This document shows positions 21,537 through 32,288 of a stretch of 64,000 bases of DNA, piece by piece. This DNA comes from Thereva unica. Taxonomy: Eukaryota > Arthropoda > Insecta > Diptera > Therevidae. Numbering within the stretch: position 1 is the stretch's first letter; every line of letters starts with the position of its first letter. Under the pieces are notes generated by a model that had not been told where the DNA came from, made no database searches, and saw nothing but the letters and a program-made list of their open reading frames with translations. Location: NCBI GenBank assembly GCA_949987705.1, contig OX465282.1, positions 12,388,501-12,452,500 on the forward strand, given 5' to 3'. The position numbers and the translations under genes are program-made.

Positions 21537-21818
21537 TTCAGGAGGCATTACACTCAACAAGGCTGTATCCTGCACACCCGGACGGTTGTGGCTCAGCCGG
21601 TTGCTTAGAAATGAACTCATACAACATCCAAGGGTTCAAACCCAAGGCTGGCTCACTGTGTCCTTCTATGCATCCTCCAGACTACCCTTAACTTCTCATA
21701 TCCTTTTTCTCTCTTTCAGATCAAGCTTACTACTAAACATTGAACCATGACTTGAGCGATATCACGGCCTAGTGGTACAACGGCTGATTCCTGAGCTTGA
21801 CCATGCCACATAAAAAAA
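21537..21818 (+). mobile_element. SINE-2 copy 1 (tRNA-headed SINE)
   Basis: Starts TTTCAGGAGGCATTACACTC. tRNA-like part: A box TGGCTCAGCCGG, B box GGTTCAAACCC. The tail is TTACTACTAAACATTGAACC, ATGACTTGAGCGATATCACG, GCCTAGTGGTACAACGG and CCACATAAAAAAA. The tail matches the LINE-A 3' UTR at 51170-51274. Second copy at 52882-53306. Confidence 0.75.
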
Positions 21819-21889
21819 CCCCAACACCGACATTGCGTCTTTCTCAATGGACGCCTTGAATCTAACGTCTGACCCATCTCTAAACATCC

Positions 21890-22254
21890 TTCTTCTTCTT
21901 CCATGGCTCTACAGCCCAATCCGAGACTTGGCCTCCATCAGCGTCTTCCTTCAGACGTCTCTCTGCTCCACAGCTTGTCTCCAATTTCTTATATTGAGCA
22001 GTTTTGTTGCATCGGCCTTAACATTGTCCTTTTTTTGGTATATCCTTCGGAGAACCTTCCTCTCAAATATACTCCATGCTTCACATCCATACGTAGCTGC
22101 TGTACGTATGATGGTTTTGTTGATTCTTATTTTTGTTATTCTGTGGATGTCTCAGGATTTCATGACTGGCAGTAGTGAGAAGTATGTTCTGTGTGCGGCG
22201 TTTATTCTTCGTTGCACGTCTATCGCTTCATCGTTGTCTTCGCTGACTGTGGAC
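21890..22254 (-). mobile_element. RTE-type LINE: C-terminal part (downstream of the hAT MITE)
   Basis: Minus reading: VSEDNDEAIDVQRRINAAHR, SLLPVMKS, ATYGCEAW, ERKVLRRIYQ, LLNIRNWRQAVEQRDV, EAKSRIGL-stop and GGCTGTAGAGCCATGGAAGA. Continuous with 22631-23290 once the 376-bp MITE and one copy of its target duplication are ignored. Confidence 0.75.
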
Positions 22255-22630
22255 TAGTGATGAGCAAGACATTTTGCAAGACCAAGCAAGACCGTGGCAA
22301 GACAGGACAAGGACAAGTCAAGACTTCAAGATCAACATAGGAAGTGGAAAAAGTCTTGCAGTAATAAGGAAAAGGTCTTGTCTTACACATTTTGCAGGAC
22401 CAAGAAAATACTGCAAGACTTTTTGCAAGACTTTTTGCAAGAGTTTTAGCAAGACTTTTTGCAGGACTTATTCTCATCACTGCAAGACTGTTGGCATTTA
22501 TTGATGAGCAAGAGATCTTACTATCTTGATCTTGCAGTCTTATTTTGTCCTGTCTTGTCTTGGTCTTGCTGTGGTCTTGCTAAATGTGCAGAAAAAGGCA
22601 AAACTGCAAGACCAGCTTTGCTCATAACTA
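22255..22630. mobile_element. hAT-type MITE with GCAAGAC subterminal repeats
   Basis: 376 bp. Ends TAGTGATGAGCAAGAC and TAGTTATGAGCAAAGC (13 of 16). An exact 8-bp target duplication, CTGTGGAC, lies at 22247-22254 and 22631-22638. The interior is packed with GCAAGAC/GTCTTGC motifs in both orientations (more than 15), like hAT transposase-binding subterminal repeats. No transposase. It splits the RTE reading frame. Confidence 0.85.
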
Positions 22631-23295
22631 CTGTGGACCCCAGGTAGTTAAATTGGTTTACCCGTTCGAAGTTATGTTCCCCCAGGTGGTGTTGTGGTTT
22701 CTTCTTCTTCTTTCCACGCGTGACTGAATTAGAATTTTACTTTTTTCTACATTTATTTGCAGCCCTATATCTTTGGCTTCCTCTTCTAATTCCGTAAAAA
22801 ATTCTCTAAGCTATGACAGTGATCTAGCAAGGCAGTTTATATCATCGGCATATCCTGCCAACTGTTTTGATTTGTTAAGCAGGGTTGTGTTCGCATCAAT
22901 GTTTACTTTACGAATTAATCCTTCTAGGCAGAGATTAAATAGCATGGGTGCCAGCCCATCGCCCTGCTTTAAGCCTTGCTGGACTGGGAAGGACTCCATC
23001 AATTCTCCTTGTATTCTGACTGCACATCTTGTGTTTTCCATTGTCATTTTTGTTAATTTAACTATCTTTGGGGGGGATGTTTAGATCCAACATTGTCGCA
23101 TACATTTGCTCCCTGTCGATGCTGTCGTATGCTTGTTTAAAGTCGATGAAGAGTTGATACACGCCAATATTGCATTCCCAGCATTTTCGGAGGATTTGCC
23201 TTATTAAAAAAAGTTGATCAATTGTTGACCTATTTCTCCTGTATCCAGCTTGGTATTTCCTTATTGCGGCTTCTGCATAAGATGCAGACTTTAAC
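22631..23295 (-). mobile_element. RTE-type LINE: RT domain
   Basis: Minus reading: QAGYRRNRSTIDQLFLIRQI, NIGVYQLFIDFKQAYDSIDR, CAVRIQGELMESFPVQQGLK, QGDGLAPMLFNLCLEGLIRK, then QLAGYADDINCLARS. FIDFKQAYDS (motif A), GLKQGDGLAP (motif B) and YADDI (motif C) are all present. The region is unusually open compared with its neighbours. Confidence 0.85.
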
Positions 23296-23299
23296 GGTT

Positions 23300-24845
23300 T
23301 TCATTCTTCCCGAATATCCCGACATACTTGTAGACCCAGGGTAGAATTTTTTGACTACTTTTAATTTGTGCTCGTAACATTTAATCCTCTATCCTTATAA
23401 CAACACTTTGTATCCTTATAACAAGTCTTATGTAAATTCATTAAGCAACCTTAAACCACATTAAAACACATTTCTACAATATCAAATAAAATACAACGAA
23501 AATTCACAAATGAAAATTCAAGCACATAAACAGATCAATTTATAATCCCACTTCCCACCCCTTTTTAGCTCATTACCAAACTTGATTAACTGCAGAAAAC
23601 CTAATTACACCAGAATTTCAGAGTAAAACTTTTCTCAACTTAATTTTGTTCCACCCTTCTCAAGGCAAACGTATAGAGGGGGGGGGGGGGGCTTAACCCC
23701 TAAAAAAAATTATATATACACACACATTCATATAAAAACACACACAAACTCGAAAATAAAAAAACGAAAATTCAATCGGTGAAGCTTAGCGGTAGACTAA
23801 GCACAATCCACTTTGAAACAATGCAATAAATTCTCATAAATAGAATTTTAAAACAACCAACAAAAAAAAAAGTTCAAGTTAATTTGCCGTAAAGAAATTA
23901 TCAAAAGTAACGAGCAAAGGAGCCAATCTCGAACCTTGTGGAACACTATAATCAGAATTAGAGCGCCCAGCCACATTCTATACCACAACAACGAAACAAA
24001 AAAAGGAAAAACTTTGTTGTTTCTTGATAATTAAACATAATTTGCTCAAGTTTATAAACTTAATTTGAAATTATTGTTGAATGATATTTTGGAGAAATGC
24101 AAAGGCGAAGCCGAATGGGGGAAATTGGAAGATTTATTTGTAGACAAACAAAAATTTATTGAATTAATCCTTGGGCAACATTTTATGGTTTTGTACTTGA
24201 CAAGATTTTGCTAAATAGTTTACCGAACAGCTGCAGGCTGTGCAGGCATTGCTGTGGGTTTTATATAATAAATTAATCAAATTAAATGAAATTATGTCGA
24301 TAATATTTTAAGCAATTAATGATAAAACTTGAAATGCCTTGAGGTGATTTTATGAAATTGGTTTATTTCGAAGGCAGGTGCAGGTACCACACTCTACTTC
24401 TCCCTCAGTACTCTACAATAATTTTTATCCTTACCCATAATCTATTTGTTTAAATGTTCAATATAATTGTTGTTTATTGATCGACGAAGCTTATTTTTGG
24501 TGTGAAATTAACTTGGATTGGAACGTTGAATGGGTTTCAAGCTATATTTAAAATACCTACTTATAATGCAGTGTGTTAATCGTAATACTTTTAAACTATG
24601 CTAGTGTGAGTGACGAATGTATTTAATAGAATATACAAAAGAAACTAATGGAGTTAAAATAAATTACAATAGAAAGGAAGTCACATTAACGCCTTAAAAG
24701 AAGCCTATTACGAGCCTAGGACAGGTTTCATATAAACATTTAAATGTTACCAAGAAGCCATTCAAAAAAGGGCTGCTCCAGAAATTTCCCAAAACCGGAA
24801 ATTATGCAAAGGGGTACCCCTTGGGATAATTTTGGTCGATTTCAA
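23300..24845. other. No gene seen; poly(G) run at about 23677-23690
   Basis: AT-rich sequence with short poly(A) and CA runs. No reading frame worth naming. Confidence 0.4.
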
Positions 24846-24847
24846 GA

Positions 24848-27800
24848 AAGTCTTCTTCTTTCTTTACGCTCCTTTAATCGATCATGGGACATAGGGCGGA
24901 AACAGTTGCCCTCCAGCGGACTCTGTTTTGCACGCCAGCTCTCAGCTCCGACCAGGATCTCCCAGTTGTTGCGGCTTCTGCTAGTAGGGTTCTCCTCCAC
25001 GTTGTTCTAGGTCTTCCGACTCGACGGGATCCTTGCGGATTCCTCCAGTCAAGAGCCTGTTTGGCTAGATTTTCGTCTTCACGTCGCAAGGTGTGGCCAA
25101 CCCATTTCCATTTCCTTCGCCTGATTTGGTCGTCTATCCTTTCATGGCCGGCACGGCGCCATAGTTCTTCGTTTTAAATTCTATCCTGCCAGCGGATTTT
25201 TAGGATACGCCGAAGGCATCTGTTTATGAAGACTTGTAGGCGACCTGTGATGAATTGGGTGACTTTCCATGTTTCGCAACCGTACAAAAGAACTGCCTTA
25301 ACGTTGTAGTTGAACAGCCGCAATTTGGCGTTAGCGGAGATCTCCGTTGATCTCCATATGCGGAACAGGCAAGCATATGCGCTTCGTGCTTTATTTTTTC
25401 TAGAACTGACGTCTTCTTCTGCCCCCCCCCCCCCCCCCCATTTGCGGTAATAATACTAACGAGGTAGCAGAATTTATCGACCAGTTCCACGTCACGGTTA
25501 TTCAGCGCTGTCTGTTCAATGGTGTTTGCATTTATCCGCATTTCTTTAGTTTTAGTCGGATTTAGCCTTAAGCCTGCTGGACTACTTTCTGTTGCCAAAT
25601 TGTTTAACATGTTTTTGAGGTCTTGGTGTCAGATATCATCGGCGTAGTCGAGATCCTTAAGGCGGTCTAGCAAACCCCATTGTATGCCACCTGTTCTACT
25701 ATCTAGAGAGCGCCGACAAGGATGTCATTTATTACTATAAGAAATAGTAAAAGCGAAAGTAGGCATTCTTTTTCGTAGTCCTGAGCTCACCTGAAAGCTG
25801 TCGGATAATTTTCCATTATGGAGAACTCTGCATTTGGAATTGTTATATAGGGCTTTTATCAATTCTATTATTTTATCAGGCAATCCACGTCGGCGTAGTG
25901 CTTGCCATATAAAGCTCCTATTGACCGAGTCGAACGCTTTCTCATAATCTACGAAAGCAAGGTAAAGGGGGGATCGGAATTCAGAAGACTGCTCCACTAT
26001 TATTCTCAAGGTGTTAATATGATCAATACAGGAGCGGCCCTTCCTGAATCCGGCCTGCTGCCTCCTAAGCGTTCGGTCTACTGCCTCTCTTATCCTAGAT
26101 TGCAATATATGGGACACAATTTTGCTGACTGTAGACAGTAAACAGATGCCTCTTCAGTTGTCGCATATTGTCAGGTCCCTCTTTTTTGGTATTTTAACTA
26201 TGATGCCTTCCGTCCAATCCTCCGGAAAAGTACAGGTGTTCCATGCTATTTGCAGGATTGGCTGAAGCGCTTCTGCTATGAGGCTTGAGTCGGCTTTCAA
26301 CAATTCTGGCGGGATGCCATCTTTCCCAGCTGCTTTACCATTGGCCATCGCATGAATTGCGGTTACTATTTCCGTCTTGGATGGGGACCGAGTGGCGATT
26401 CTTATTGGCTGTGCATTGATGCTGTTTTCCTGAGGTTCCTGTGTAAGTGAACCATTCAGGGCGGCGAAGAAGTAATCTCTCCATCTTTGGAGTAGCCTTC
26501 CATCCGCACTCTTAACGGCATGCTTTTTCGTAGAGTGCTTTCCCGAGAGCTGTTTAGTGATTTGGTACAGCACCTTACTGTTGCCTGTGTTTGCCACGTT
26601 TTCCGCTTGTTCTGCGAGCTCATTTATCTGCTGCCTTTTATCACGCCGGACACTTCTCTTTACCTCTCGATGTAATTGGGAGTATTCCCGTTCTAGTTGG
26701 TGACGTCGGGTCGCTTGTAGAGTTTACGTTATTTTTGAGGGCCCTTCTGTGTTCTATTTTTTGCCAGGTTATGTCCGATATCCAGTGCTGCTGGTTTCTT
26801 TGGACATAACCGATGCTCGTTTCCGCGTCAATATAGTGCCCTTTGTCGTACTCCACAGCTTTTCAATATTTGTGTCGTTAGAGACGATTTGCTGGTTTAA
26901 TATTTGTTGCAGGTTTCTAGCAAATTCTCGCTTTTTAACACTCTCCCGTAGAAGGTGTACGTTAAACCGTCTACGTGTTGCACGTTTCTGATTGCGGCGA
27001 ATAGTTGCTACTACCTTAAGGTAGTTGCTTAAGGCGAATAGTTGCTACAACCTGGACACTCCTGACATCCTCAAGGATAGTTCTCCATCTGCGGCTGACG
27101 GCCACGTGATCTATCTGATTTCTCGTTCTACCTTCGGGCGATACCCAGGTCTCTTTGTTTATCTTCTTGTGACAAAAGTAAGTTCCACCTACCATGAGTC
27201 GTTGGGAACTACAAAAGTCACCATTGTTATTGGTAACTTGGCTTAGGCCTTGATTTCCAATTGTTTGTTCAAGGCCGGTGTTGTCACGGCCGATCTGTGC
27301 GTTTAAGTCACCCATTAATAAAATGATATCTCCCCTTGGAATTGACCTAACCTAATTCAGTCCCATATAGAACTCGTCTTTGATGTCATCTTCTGCGTCT
27401 TCAGTTGGAGCATGGCATTGGACTACTGTAGTACTTCTTAGTCTGGTACGCAAGCGCACGGTAATAATCCTCACAGAAACTGGTGACCAGCTAATGAGGC
27501 TGGACCTACCTTCTTTGGTGAGTATCACGTTAACACCACTCCTACGGCCTTCAACCAGCCGTCCCTCAGCTTTACATTCCATGATCCGATTCGTGTCCTT
27601 GTTCGAAAAGCAAAGGTCGTCGTCCTGTTGTCCATCCGGTTCCGAGGAATTGTTTGCCGATTCGTAGCAATGGTGTTTTTTATGGGAGCGGGTTGCTAAC
27701 CCTCAGCCCAACCGACTTAGAACTCTGTTTTGTGGCGCAGAGAGCTCGCCATTCGTCCGTCTCCCGTTAGCTCCTTCCGAAGAAGTACCCCAGGGGGCAC

Positions 27801-28100
27801 CGCAGGGAGGTGGGATTAGGACTTGCTAACAGGTCTGCTAGGTGTTCGTCTGCAGTGACTTTTCTCGGGTTTTGACAGAATTGACAAATCGGGTGCCACC
27901 ACCTTCCGAGGTCTTTGTTAGCCGTTCGCCCCCCATTTCACGAAAGTGCTCGGATTTTAATGAATTGGGTATCGGTGGAAAGGGCTTGCCCCGAGTTCAG
28001 CGCAGTTGATTTGTCCAAAAAATACCCAGGGGGGTCGGGAATTATGCCCTCTTTTGTGAATTCCTGGACCCTGGGAGGTCCCTAATAATTTCTTTTCCTT
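24848..28100 (-). mobile_element. RTE-type LINE, nearly full length (endonuclease + RT), inactivated
   Basis: About 3.25 kb in the minus direction. Endonuclease: GGRRSGVNVILTKEG-like, VVQCHAPTEDAEDDIKDEFY, MGDLNAQIGRDNTGLEQTIG, RNQIDHVAVSRRWR. RT (26597-25630): MANGKAAGKDGIPPELLKA, CTFPEDWTEGIIVKIPKKRD, QAGFRKGRSCIDHINTLRII, AFVDYEKAFDSVNRSFIWQA, then DYADDI at 25632-25649. C-terminus (25610-24874): KFCYLVSIITANGG, RREDENLAKQALDW, GRPRTTWRRTL, RVRWRATVSALCP. The ends look like a GGGACCTCC 5' UTR and an AAAGAAAGAAGAAG 3' tail, normal for RTE. Inactivated by stops, frameshifts, a poly(C) expansion at 25422-25439 and a deletion near the endonuclease start. Confidence 0.85.
25421..25440. repeat. 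Poly(C) tract inside the RTE element
   Basis: About 18 consecutive C, giving a poly-Gly run on the minus strand where related elements have a short, variable segment after YLGSIITANGG. Confidence 0.8.
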
Positions 28101-28480
28101 ACAATGTTCTCAATTATTTATTCTTAAGATTAATAGCTAGGGTAATCTTATACTGGTACCATACTAAATGTAAGTATTTTTTGTACATTTTAAGTATCTT
28201 CAGTCTCTTAGTTGTGCAAACAGATTTTTAAGTGATCTCTATCTAACATCATTTCAATTTTTGTAAATTTCGCTCATTTTTAATTTACAAATCATTTAGA
28301 ATTGTGTTTACAACGCGACAATTATTTTCTATGTCAAGGTGATACGACACTAACGAGTGAAAGTGGTTTTTCTCCATTGTCACCATGGACAACACCGAAG
28401 CTGATGGTCATTGCTGATACAAAATCACTAGAGCAAATCATTGTTGATCAACAGCTCAAGATATAACCACTTACATGGAG

Positions 28481-28490
28481 TATTTATACG
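28481..28490 (+). promoter_or_regulatory. TATA-like box upstream of the DUF1091 gene
   Basis: TATTTATACG lies about 35 bp before the ATG at 28523, so the 5' UTR would be very short. Suggestive only. Confidence 0.4.
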
Positions 28491-28522
28491 CTTAAAAAAA
28501 ATTTATAGAATCAGTATTCAAA

Positions 28523-29244
28523 ATGTCTCCGTTGATTCAAATTTTAACAATTTTACTAGGATGTGCAGCTGTTGCTAGATCAGCAGTAAGGATTCAATTA
28601 TACAAGGACTAAATATAAATAACAAATATTAATTTATAAATTCCAATTGTAGAAACGTCTAAGTTTTGTCCCAGATGAAATATCAGTGTGGAGCGACAAT
28701 GAAATTCTCAACTTTACATATATGATCGACAATGCTACTTCTCCGTCAATCAATTTAACATTCACAACATTCCGTGATATTGAAGATGTTGATATTCATG
28801 TTGAAGGTGCTGTTCGAACAAAAAACGATTCAAGACATTACGCCAATTTCAACAGCACATACAGCCTTTGTCGTATTTTATCAGTGAAGAACGCAAGTCC
28901 ATTAGCGATTTTGGTATTTAATCGGTTGAGCAGCTATGGACATATCCCACAAAATTGCCCAATTAAAAAGGTATGAAATAACAGTCAAATTTTATAATTA
29001 TAATAAAAATTTAATGTTGTTTTTTAAGGATACATATAGAATACGAAAATTGTGGACACCACCAGAAAATCTACCATCGAGTGTACCAGAAATAGTGTTT
29101 GAGGGTAGATCAGAAGCATATGCTATATTTGGTGATGAAACTGTTATGATATTCAATAGTTCAGTAAAGGGACATGCTGTTTATAAAGAGACAACAGATA
29201 ATCCCAATATTGGTTTTCTACCATTGCTTGCTGGGAGAAAATAG
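28523..29244 (+). CDS. Secreted DUF1091-family protein (three exons)
   Basis: Exons 28523-28585, 28653-28970 and 29029-29244, with introns of 67 and 58 bp that have GT-AG ends (GTAAGG..TGTAG and GTATGA..TTAAG) and fall between codons (phase 0). The product is 198 residues. Residues 1-21 (MSPLIQILTILLGCAAVARS-A) are a signal peptide coinciding with exon 1. The mature part has NxT sites and the DUF1091 core: NSTYSLCRILSVKN (first conserved Cys, about residue 88), NRLSSYGHIPQNCPIKKDTY (second Cys in NCP, about residue 123) and a PEN-LPSSVPE turn. DUF1091 proteins are small secreted ML-like proteins in Diptera, including the CheB family of gustatory-hair proteins, thought to bind hydrophobic ligands. 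The specific ligand is unknown. No frameshift or stop, so probably functional. A TATA-like box lies upstream. Confidence 0.85.
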
Positions 29245-29259
29245 TGTGTGTTTTATCGA

Positions 29260-29825
29260 AATTGTTTTAAATTTTATGTGTTAAGTCGTTTGTTGTGCAT
29301 TAAAAGATAAGTAGCATGCATAATGTGTTTTTCCTCTTCCTTACTCATTCCGTACTATAAAGTAGTTGAAGCAATCTTATTCATAATAAGGAAAGAGTGA
29401 ATACTACCAAAGACATTAAGTCCATATTGAAAACAAAAGCAAGGATTAATGAAAAGCAAATGCCGAATCTTATGCCTTAATCGAATGATATTAAACCGTA
29501 GTTCTACCAACAATTATTGAATAACCAAATTGGTAAGCACCGGTGCGTTGTCGTAATGTAACATCCACGGGATGCCCTTCTATTTTCTTCTCAACTGATT
29601 AAACAAAAAAAGTTGCGCAAAACAATGTGGCTTCAGCTTCTCGCAATTCTGAAACAATGCCGTTCCAATCATTCATAGTTACTAATAGAGGGCAAAATAC
29701 AGTGTCTCGGCATCCTTCCTTGTTTTATAAGGCTTAAAGCCTTCTATGGCCCATAGGAGCAAATCCCTGTTTAGCCGTCTGTCGATGATACCTAAATAAT
29801 ATTCACTAGTTGGGCTCCCAAAACC
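29260..29825. other. No gene seen
   Basis: 29682-29820 (-) carries a short frame with RRLNRDLLLWAIEGFKPYKT that looks LINE-like, but I cannot place it. Confidence 0.3.
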
Positions 29826-29828
29826 TGG

Positions 29829-30077
29829 GGCCAGTTCGTGTATGTCGAAAACGAAAATTTTTTTTCGTCTCGGGTTCGCGTAAGTCGAAAAAATTGAAAA
29901 TTTTCGCCTGAAGCCAACGAAAGGCACTCGAAAGGTCTTGGGTTATCGAGTTTTTGCATTAGGACACGAACAATTTTCTTTCGACTTACGCGAACGCTAA
30001 AATTTTCGTCGCCAAAATTTTTCGCCTTCAATTTTTTTTCGTTCGACTATCGTCGTTCGCCATACACAAACCCGCCC
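29829..30077. mobile_element. MITE with TCGAAA/TTTCG-rich palindromic interior
   Basis: Ends GGGGCCAGTTCGTGTATGTC and, from the right, GGGGCGGGTTTGTGTATGGC. A nested inverted pair, TTCGCGTAAGTCGAAA against TTTCGACTTACGCGAA, lies at about 29874 and 29975. Non-coding, 249 bp. Confidence 0.65.
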
Positions 30078-30089
30078 CTGTTTCTGCGG

Positions 30090-31525
30090 ATGCAGGAAGA
30101 GATGTCCAGCCAGGAAAATGGATACCGAGCAGAAGTTTCAATGACTTTTGGTCCATGTACCGTCTGCTTGTTGCAGCAATTTTTGGCACATTGGGCTTTA
30201 AGAGAAAACCTTTCTAAATCTTGCGGTGTCCGATAATCCTCCTATTGTCTCACAAAAGGCCTTCCAGGATTCCCCCTTTGACTTACGCAGCTCGTACTTG
30301 AACTCTGAGACCCTCTTTATAGTTGTCCCAGTCCAAATCCAAGTTAGGCCGTTTGGTTTTATGCAAGGTCTTTCTACTTTCAGACATTAGTTTGAGAAGC
30401 TTACTGTTCTACCTGTTCTGTTGGTTTTATTCCTATATTTCCTTATGGGGCATGCTGCTTCCTAGGCTTATTTAGGAGCTTGATAAGATTCCTCATCTGA
30501 TATTCGAGATCTTCAGAATTCCAAGAATGGATGGGAACATTCTCAGGAAGTAATCTTTACACCACTTGTCTATATTTGGCCTAATCAGTGTTTCGGACAT
30601 TCTTGTAGCCAGGGGACTTCCTAACAGTTGCGCTACCCCTTACATTTGTGTCTGAGCTGTCCAAAACGGAGTTGTGAGCATTTGAATCACATCCAATAAT
30701 GAGGCTGACGCCATAATTAGCCGCTTCCTTTGCCGCATATGGTAGACAGGCAGATCCAATGCTGTATGCATTGCTATATTTAGGCAACATAAAAGCGTTA
30801 ACAATTAAATAGGTTCTAGGCTTACCATCCTTATTTCTGGGATACAGCAACCTGTATTTTTCCGCATACAAGGCCCCGGACAATTCAAAGCTCCTGTACC
30901 AGGATGACATCTAAATTAGCTTTCGAAAGGCGTAACCAGAGACTGGCGGATGCAGCCTTGCTATGATGGAGATTATTCCACGATCGATCTAATCATCGTT
31001 GCTGCGAGCAGCAGGATCAATCTCAATCACCGTTGTATCAGCCTCGTCCTGCTCCGTTGTGAGAGTAATATCATTTCCCAGGGAAAGAAGTTAGGTAAAG
31101 TCCCCCAGCTCGTCTTCCGTCGTCGATAGCGAAGGAACGCCTGAGATTTGGATATCCTCTTCGGATAAGAAAAAAAGTGTCTTTTGGATCCAGGGTTGGT
31201 AGGTGAGCACCCTCAGGTATCTTAGGATCAGTTCCTTCCCTTCCTGTGTCATCCGCAATGCCTGGCACATTGTTACGCTAGTTGCGTGAATGTGTCACCC
31301 GCAGTGGTTAGGTATGTTGAGTTCAGAAATTTCTGTACCTGTGTTAATTTTCGATGCCTGTAGCTGTGAGTCACTCAACCGAATAATATCTAGAACAGCC
31401 TGAGGTTGAGCTGGTTCCGCTGGGAACGCGCTCTGGGTCGATTTAGAAACTCCTGGATCGTTTTCGTCGATAACGGCGATCAAGATTTGACCTTTTAGCA
31501 CTTGGCTATAGGTCATAATAGTAAG
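30090..31525 (-). mobile_element. LOA-type LINE: end of ORF1 and endonuclease
   Basis: Minus strand: YSQVLKGQILIAVIDENDPG (31516 down) resembles the end of LOA ORF1. Then RNKDGKPRTYLIVNAFMLP, ACLPYAAKEAANYGVSLIIG and CDSNAHNSVLDSSDTNVRGS (30910-30600) are the LOA endonuclease; 'IGCDSNAHxxxxxSxxxNxRG' is diagnostic of the clade. Below that, LSLKAQCAKNC-like and PFSWLDI frames suggest the linker before RT. The RT itself is missing. Confidence 0.7.
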
Positions 31526-31529
31526 AGAA

Positions 31530-31860
31530 AGTGTATTGTTACGTATCCTACTACACTTTGCCTCAGAGTAATTCGGTTGAATTTTTCAAAAGCTTTAGAG
31601 ATATCTAAGCAATTTTTTATGTTAAATAATAAAGCTGAGGATTATGCCAAACTGCACGTATAGTTACAAAGATAGTAAAATGAAGATCGAAATAAGTAAA
31701 ACCCGAACAGGCGATTTCATTTCGCCCCCTTCTCTCCAAAACTACCAGCTGCCGGTGATCGACCAGATGGATTAATTATCGCTTGCTTTCTTTACAAACG
31801 ATGAAAGAAGCGACAAACGCAGGGAAATGTTATAAAAAGAGAAGGCCACAAAGAAGATAT
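31530..31860 (-). mobile_element. Short LINE-A RT scrap and unassigned sequence
   Basis: TTTTCAAAAGCTTTAGAGAT, then ATCTAAGC (about 31586-31613) is the reverse of the 'LDISKAFxR' block of LINE-A. Nothing else is recognised. Confidence 0.35.
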
Positions 31861-31864
31861 AATA

Positions 31865-32286
31865 GCCGTGTTTTTTTAATGAACCATATAGTTCTTTCAT
31901 CGAGTTCATTAAAAAAACGACAAGGGAAATTTCATGTAGCGCCTACTTCGATGCTTAAAATTTTCAAAATTAAACGGAAGTTAAGTGTTATTTTTTGCAC
32001 TGTTACACGAAATCATCGCTAGAAAATAATAAATATGTTTCTAAAAAATTAATTATTTGTTATAAATTTGCTCTCATCACTTTCCTGTTGTTTTTATTTT
32101 TAAATTACGTCTTTCCGACCCCCGAAAGTATGCAACATGCCAACCCCCGAAACAGCATGTCATCCCCCGAAAGTATGCAATATGCAATTTAAGAAATTTC
32201 CCAAAACCTCGATAGAAACCCCGATAAAACCTGGGTTTTGAGATTTGTATGGGGAAGAACTATACAGTTCATTAAAAAAACACGGC
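31865..32286. mobile_element. Tc1/mariner-like MITE with TA target, 422 bp
   Basis: Perfect inverted ends GCCGTGTTTTTTTAATGAAC (both sides), continuing imperfectly through TATAGTTCTT for about 34 bp. TA is present immediately outside both ends (31863-31864 and 32287-32288). The left arm contains a further GTTCATTAAAAAAAC copy at about 31904. Three imperfect copies of CCCCCGAAAGTATGCAA lie at 32120-32185. No transposase. Confidence 0.75.
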
Positions 32287-32288
32287 TA

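Noticed and set aside
21575..21660. tRNA gene with TGGCTCAGCCGG and GGTTCAAACCC boxes
   Set aside because: Part of SINE-2; same flanking body and tail as the copy at 52.9 kb.
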